From Rs1 sp038900335 (GTDB taxonomy: Bacteria > Pseudomonadota > Gammaproteobacteria > Pseudomonadales > Balneatricaceae): a DNA stretch of 64,000 nucleotides. The notes below the pieces were generated by a model, which ran no database searches, had not been told where the DNA came from, and worked only from the letters and a program-made list of their open reading frames with translations. Shown one piece after another: positions 61,359-64,000 of the stretch. Position 1 is the stretch's first letter; every line of letters begins with the position of its first letter. The DNA lies in contig JBBMRB010000020.1 in NCBI GenBank assembly GCA_038900335.1, positions 1-64,000 of the forward strand. Reading direction: 5' to 3'. Position numbers and translations under genes: made by a program.

Positions 61359-64000
61359 ATGTTAAAAAATATCGCCACTTTACGAGCCCAGCTAACTCAG
61401 TGTGAGACTAAAATATATTCAACGTCCCTGAGTAAATTAAATCAATGTGAAGCTAGGTTTAAACAGGGTAAGCCAGTTGATAAAGCGCTAGGGCAACTTA
61501 GTGAATTAATTGATAAATCAGCAAAACTAGCTGCTCAGCGTCGCTCTTCGATTGGCCGTGTTGAATTGGCAGATTTACCGGTTACCCAAAGCAGTGATGA
61601 AATTACTAAAGCGATAGAAGATAACCAAGTTATCATTATTGCAGGTGAAACAGGCTCAGGTAAAACAACGCAACTACCTAAAATCTGTATGCAGATGGGT
61701 TATGGCGCGAAAGGTTTAATTGGCCACACCCAGCCTAGGCGTTTAGCGGCAAGAACAGTGGCGACAAGAATAGCGCAAGAATTAGGTTCTAGTGTCGGCC
61801 AAAAAGTCGGTTATCAAGTGCGGTTCACTGAAGAAGTAGGGGATAACTCGTTAGTTAAGCTAATGACAGATGGTATTTTGCTCGCTGAAACACAAAATGA
61901 TCCACTGTTAGAGAAATACCAAGTATTAATTTTAGATGAAGCACATGAGCGCAGTTTAAATATAGATTTTTTATTAGGTTATATTAAAAGAATACTGCCA
62001 AAGCGCCCTGACTTAAAACTAATCATCACCTCGGCAACCATTGACCTACAGCGTTTTTCAGAGCACTTTAATAACGCGCCAATTATAGAGGTCTCTGGTA
62101 GAACCTTCCCGGTTGAAGTTTTGTATAGGCCGCTACTTAAAGAGCGCAGCGACAGTGATGGCGACAAGAAAGAGCTGACATTATCGCAAGGGGTCGTTGC
62201 CGCGGTAGCAGAAATTATTAGCTTGCAGAAAAAAGTTTATGTATCAGGCCCTCGCGATATTTTAATATTTTTCTCAGGTGAGCGAGAAATAAGAGAAAAC
62301 GCTGAAGCACTGCGCAAAGCGCAATTAGCGAATACTCAAATCATGCCATTGTATGCACGCTTAAGTGTTAAAGAGCAAAGCCGTATTTTTAATGTCGATG
62401 CCGTTACCGGGCGGCGTATTATTTTAGCTACCAATGTTGCAGAAACATCGGTCACAGTACCAGGCATTGGTTTTGTTATTGATACCGGTTTGGCCAGGAT
62501 ATCACGCTATAGTTATCGCTCTAAAGTACAGCGTTTGCCAATTGAAAAAATATCACAAGCCAGTGCCAATCAGCGCGCTGGGCGCTGCGGTCGTATTGCA
62601 GCGGGTACCTGTATAAGGCTTTTTAGCGAAGAAGACTATTTATCGCGAGCTGAATTTACCGATGCTGAGATTAGACGTACCAATTTAGCTGCTGTTATTT
62701 TACAAATGCTAAATTTAAAGCTAGGCAGTATTCAGCAATTCCCTTTTATTGATCCGCCCGATTCACGCTTTGTCAATGATGGTTTTAGCTTATTAGAAGA
62801 GCTCGGCGCTGTTACTAAACAAAAAACGATGACACCGCTTGGGCGAAAGTTAGCAAAGTTACCGGTCGATCCGCGAATAGGGCGCATGATTATTGAAGCT
62901 AATAATCAAGGTGCATTAAAAGAAGTACTGATTATTGCCAGTGCGTTGAGTGTACAAGATCCAAAAGAAAGACCCATTGATAAGCAGCAAGCGGCAGATC
63001 TAGTGCATAAAGAACATCAGGATGATGATTCAGATTTTATCAGTTTTGTAAATCTATGGAATCTTTATGAGCAGCAGCGCCAAGAGTTATCATCAAACCA
63101 GTTGCGTAAATTTTGTAGCAAACACTTCTTGTCCTTTATGAGAATGCGCGAATGGCGTGATGTCCACAGACAGTTATATTTAGCATCCAAAGCGATTGGT
63201 TTTAATCTAGCGTCAACAGATGCGAGCTATGAATCTGTGCATGTCTCTCTCTTGTCTGGCTTGTTAAGCCATATTGGGGTTAAGCAAGAAAATAATGAGT
63301 TTTTAGGTGCTCGCAATCGCAAGTTTTTTATCTTTCCTGCCTCCACTCAATATAAAAAGCCAGCAAAATGGTTAATGGTCAGTGAGCTGGTGGAAACAAC
63401 GCGGCTCTTTGGTCGAAATGTCGCTAAAATTGAGCCGCAATGGGTTGAGCCATTAGCTAAACACCTTATTAAGAAAAACTATTTAGAGCCTAAATGGCAA
63501 AAAAAGCGAGCTCAAGTCAGTGCATACGAACAAGTTATGCTCTATGGGCTGTTACTGGTTAATAATAGGGTGGTTAATTATGGCGCCATCAATCCGCAAG
63601 AGAGCCAGCAAATATTTATCCGTACCGCTTTAGTAGAAGGGCATTTTCATACAAAAGGTCAGTTTTTTAAACACAACAGAGCACTGCTTGATAGCGTGGA
63701 GTTACTAGAGGCTAAGTCTAGGCGTAAAGATCTATTAATTGACGAAGATGGTTTATATGATTTTTATGCGCAAAAAATAACCAGTTTGAGCGAGCGTCCC
63801 ATTGTTAATGGCGCAGGCTTTGAAAAATGGCGACAAAAGATAGAAAAGGTGAACCCGCAAGCACTGTTTATGAGCCATGACGATATATTGCAAAGAACAA
63901 GTGATCATATTGGTGATGATCAATACCCTGATTGTCTATCGTTTAAAGGCATAGAGCTTGAGCTTAGTTATCATTTTGACCCGCTAGCTAAAGATGATGG
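61359..64000 (+). CDS. hrpA: ATP-dependent RNA helicase HrpA (partial, runs off the window)
   Basis: About 880 codons are present from ATG 61359 (MLKNIATLRAQLTQCE) and the frame is open at the window end; the full protein is normally about 1,300 residues. DEAH-box motifs: GETGSGKTTQLPK, TQPRRLAART, LDEAHERSLN, ITSATID, LATNVAETSVTVPGI and SANQRAGRCGRI. The helicase-associated (HA2) and OB-fold regions follow. HrpA processes mRNA and resolves stalled ribosomes (family knowledge). Ribosome site is AAAGAG. Confidence 0.95.
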   Translation, partial: MLKNIATLRAQLTQCETKIYSTSLSKLNQCEARFKQGKPVDKALGQLSELIDKSAKLAAQRRSSIGRVELADLPVTQSSDEITKAIEDNQVIIIAGETGSGKTTQLPKICMQMGYGAKGLIGHTQPRRLAARTVATRIAQELGSSVGQKVGYQVRFTEEVGDNSLVKLMTDGILLAETQNDPLLEKYQVLILDEAHERSLNIDFLLGYIKRILPKRPDLKLIITSATIDLQRFSEHFNNAPIIEVSGRTFPVEVLYRPLLKERSDSDGDKKELTLSQGVVAAVAEIISLQKKVYVSGPRDILIFFSGEREIRENAEALRKAQLANTQIMPLYARLSVKEQSRIFNVDAVTGRRIILATNVAETSVTVPGIGFVIDTGLARISRYSYRSKVQRLPIEKISQASANQRAGRCGRIAAGTCIRLFSEEDYLSRAEFTDAEIRRTNLAAVILQMLNLKLGSIQQFPFIDPPDSRFVNDGFSLLEELGAVTKQKTMTPLGRKLAKLPVDPRIGRMIIEANNQGALKEVLIIASALSVQDPKERPIDKQQAADLVHKEHQDDDSDFISFVNLWNLYEQQRQELSSNQLRKFCSKHFLSFMRMREWRDVHRQLYLASKAIGFNLASTDASYESVHVSLLSGLLSHIGVKQENNEFLGARNRKFFIFPASTQYKKPAKWLMVSELVETTRLFGRNVAKIEPQWVEPLAKHLIKKNYLEPKWQKKRAQVSAYEQVMLYGLLLVNNRVVNYGAINPQESQQIFIRTALVEGHFHTKGQFFKHNRALLDSVELLEAKSRRKDLLIDEDGLYDFYAQKITSLSERPIVNGAGFEKWRQKIEKVNPQALFMSHDDILQRTSDHIGDDQYPDCLSFKGIELELSYHFDPLAKDD

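Noticed and set aside
1..64000. CRISPR arrays, integrase/att sites, rRNA and tRNA genes
   Set aside because: I saw no regularly spaced direct repeats, no integrase gene and no convincing tRNA or rRNA sequence in the window by eye.

Overview
The window reads as chromosomal DNA of an AT-rich gammaproteobacterium, probably marine. Gene content and order resemble Pseudomonas and its relatives (Pseudomonadales/Cellvibrionales): nadK, phosphoesterase, yeaC-type gene, DUF2797 gene, pepN; then pyrD, rmf, rlmKL; a complete-looking arginine succinyltransferase (AST) cluster with an AraC-type ArgR; recC-recB-recD; and an M23 peptidase next to a bactofilin. The taxonomic placement is an inference from remembered synteny, not from a search.

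Bases 1-7,700 hold the most unusual locus. It begins with the 3' end of a large cadherin/Ig-like repeat adhesin. Five tightly packed genes follow: a TolC-type outer-membrane lipoprotein, a short periplasmic adaptor, a GAF-like/HlyD adaptor, an M50 zinc protease fused to a HlyD adaptor (with a PqqD-like N-terminus), and a Tat-type TctC-like binding protein. No ABC ATPase is present, so this looks like a type-I-like export or surface-anchoring system of a different design. A decayed IS3-family element and a pyrimidine-rich spacer (7,815-9,423) close the region.

Bases 9,424-15,109 form an operon of a LacI-type regulator, an ABC importer (binding protein, two permeases, ATPase) and a GpdQ/CpdA-like phosphodiesterase. 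It probably imports and cleaves a phosphodiester.

Bases 15,189-24,444 are mainly housekeeping: a PLP desulfhydrase/deaminase, NAD kinase, a PPP-type phosphatase, DUF1315 and DUF2797 proteins, aminopeptidase N, a small membrane protein, an AlbA_2-domain protein and a HAD phosphatase.

Bases 24,521-33,376 carry the AST pathway on the minus strand (astC, an M20 hydrolase, two AstA paralogues, astD, astB), divergent from an ArgR-like regulator. No astE is present; the M20 enzyme is well placed to do the final desuccinylation.

Bases 33,491-51,820 hold an ABC exporter, pyrD, rmf, rlmKL, a two-receiver regulator whose first receiver lacks the phospho-acceptor Asp, an MFS transporter and recCBD. RecB contains an Asn-Ala repeat insertion. 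Bases 51,821-64,000 hold a predicted 47-residue membrane protein, paired DnaA boxes, an SH3-domain membrane protein, MscS, YidD, Mqo, PpnN, M23 peptidase plus bactofilin, a class II amidotransferase, and the first two thirds of the HrpA helicase gene, which runs off the end.
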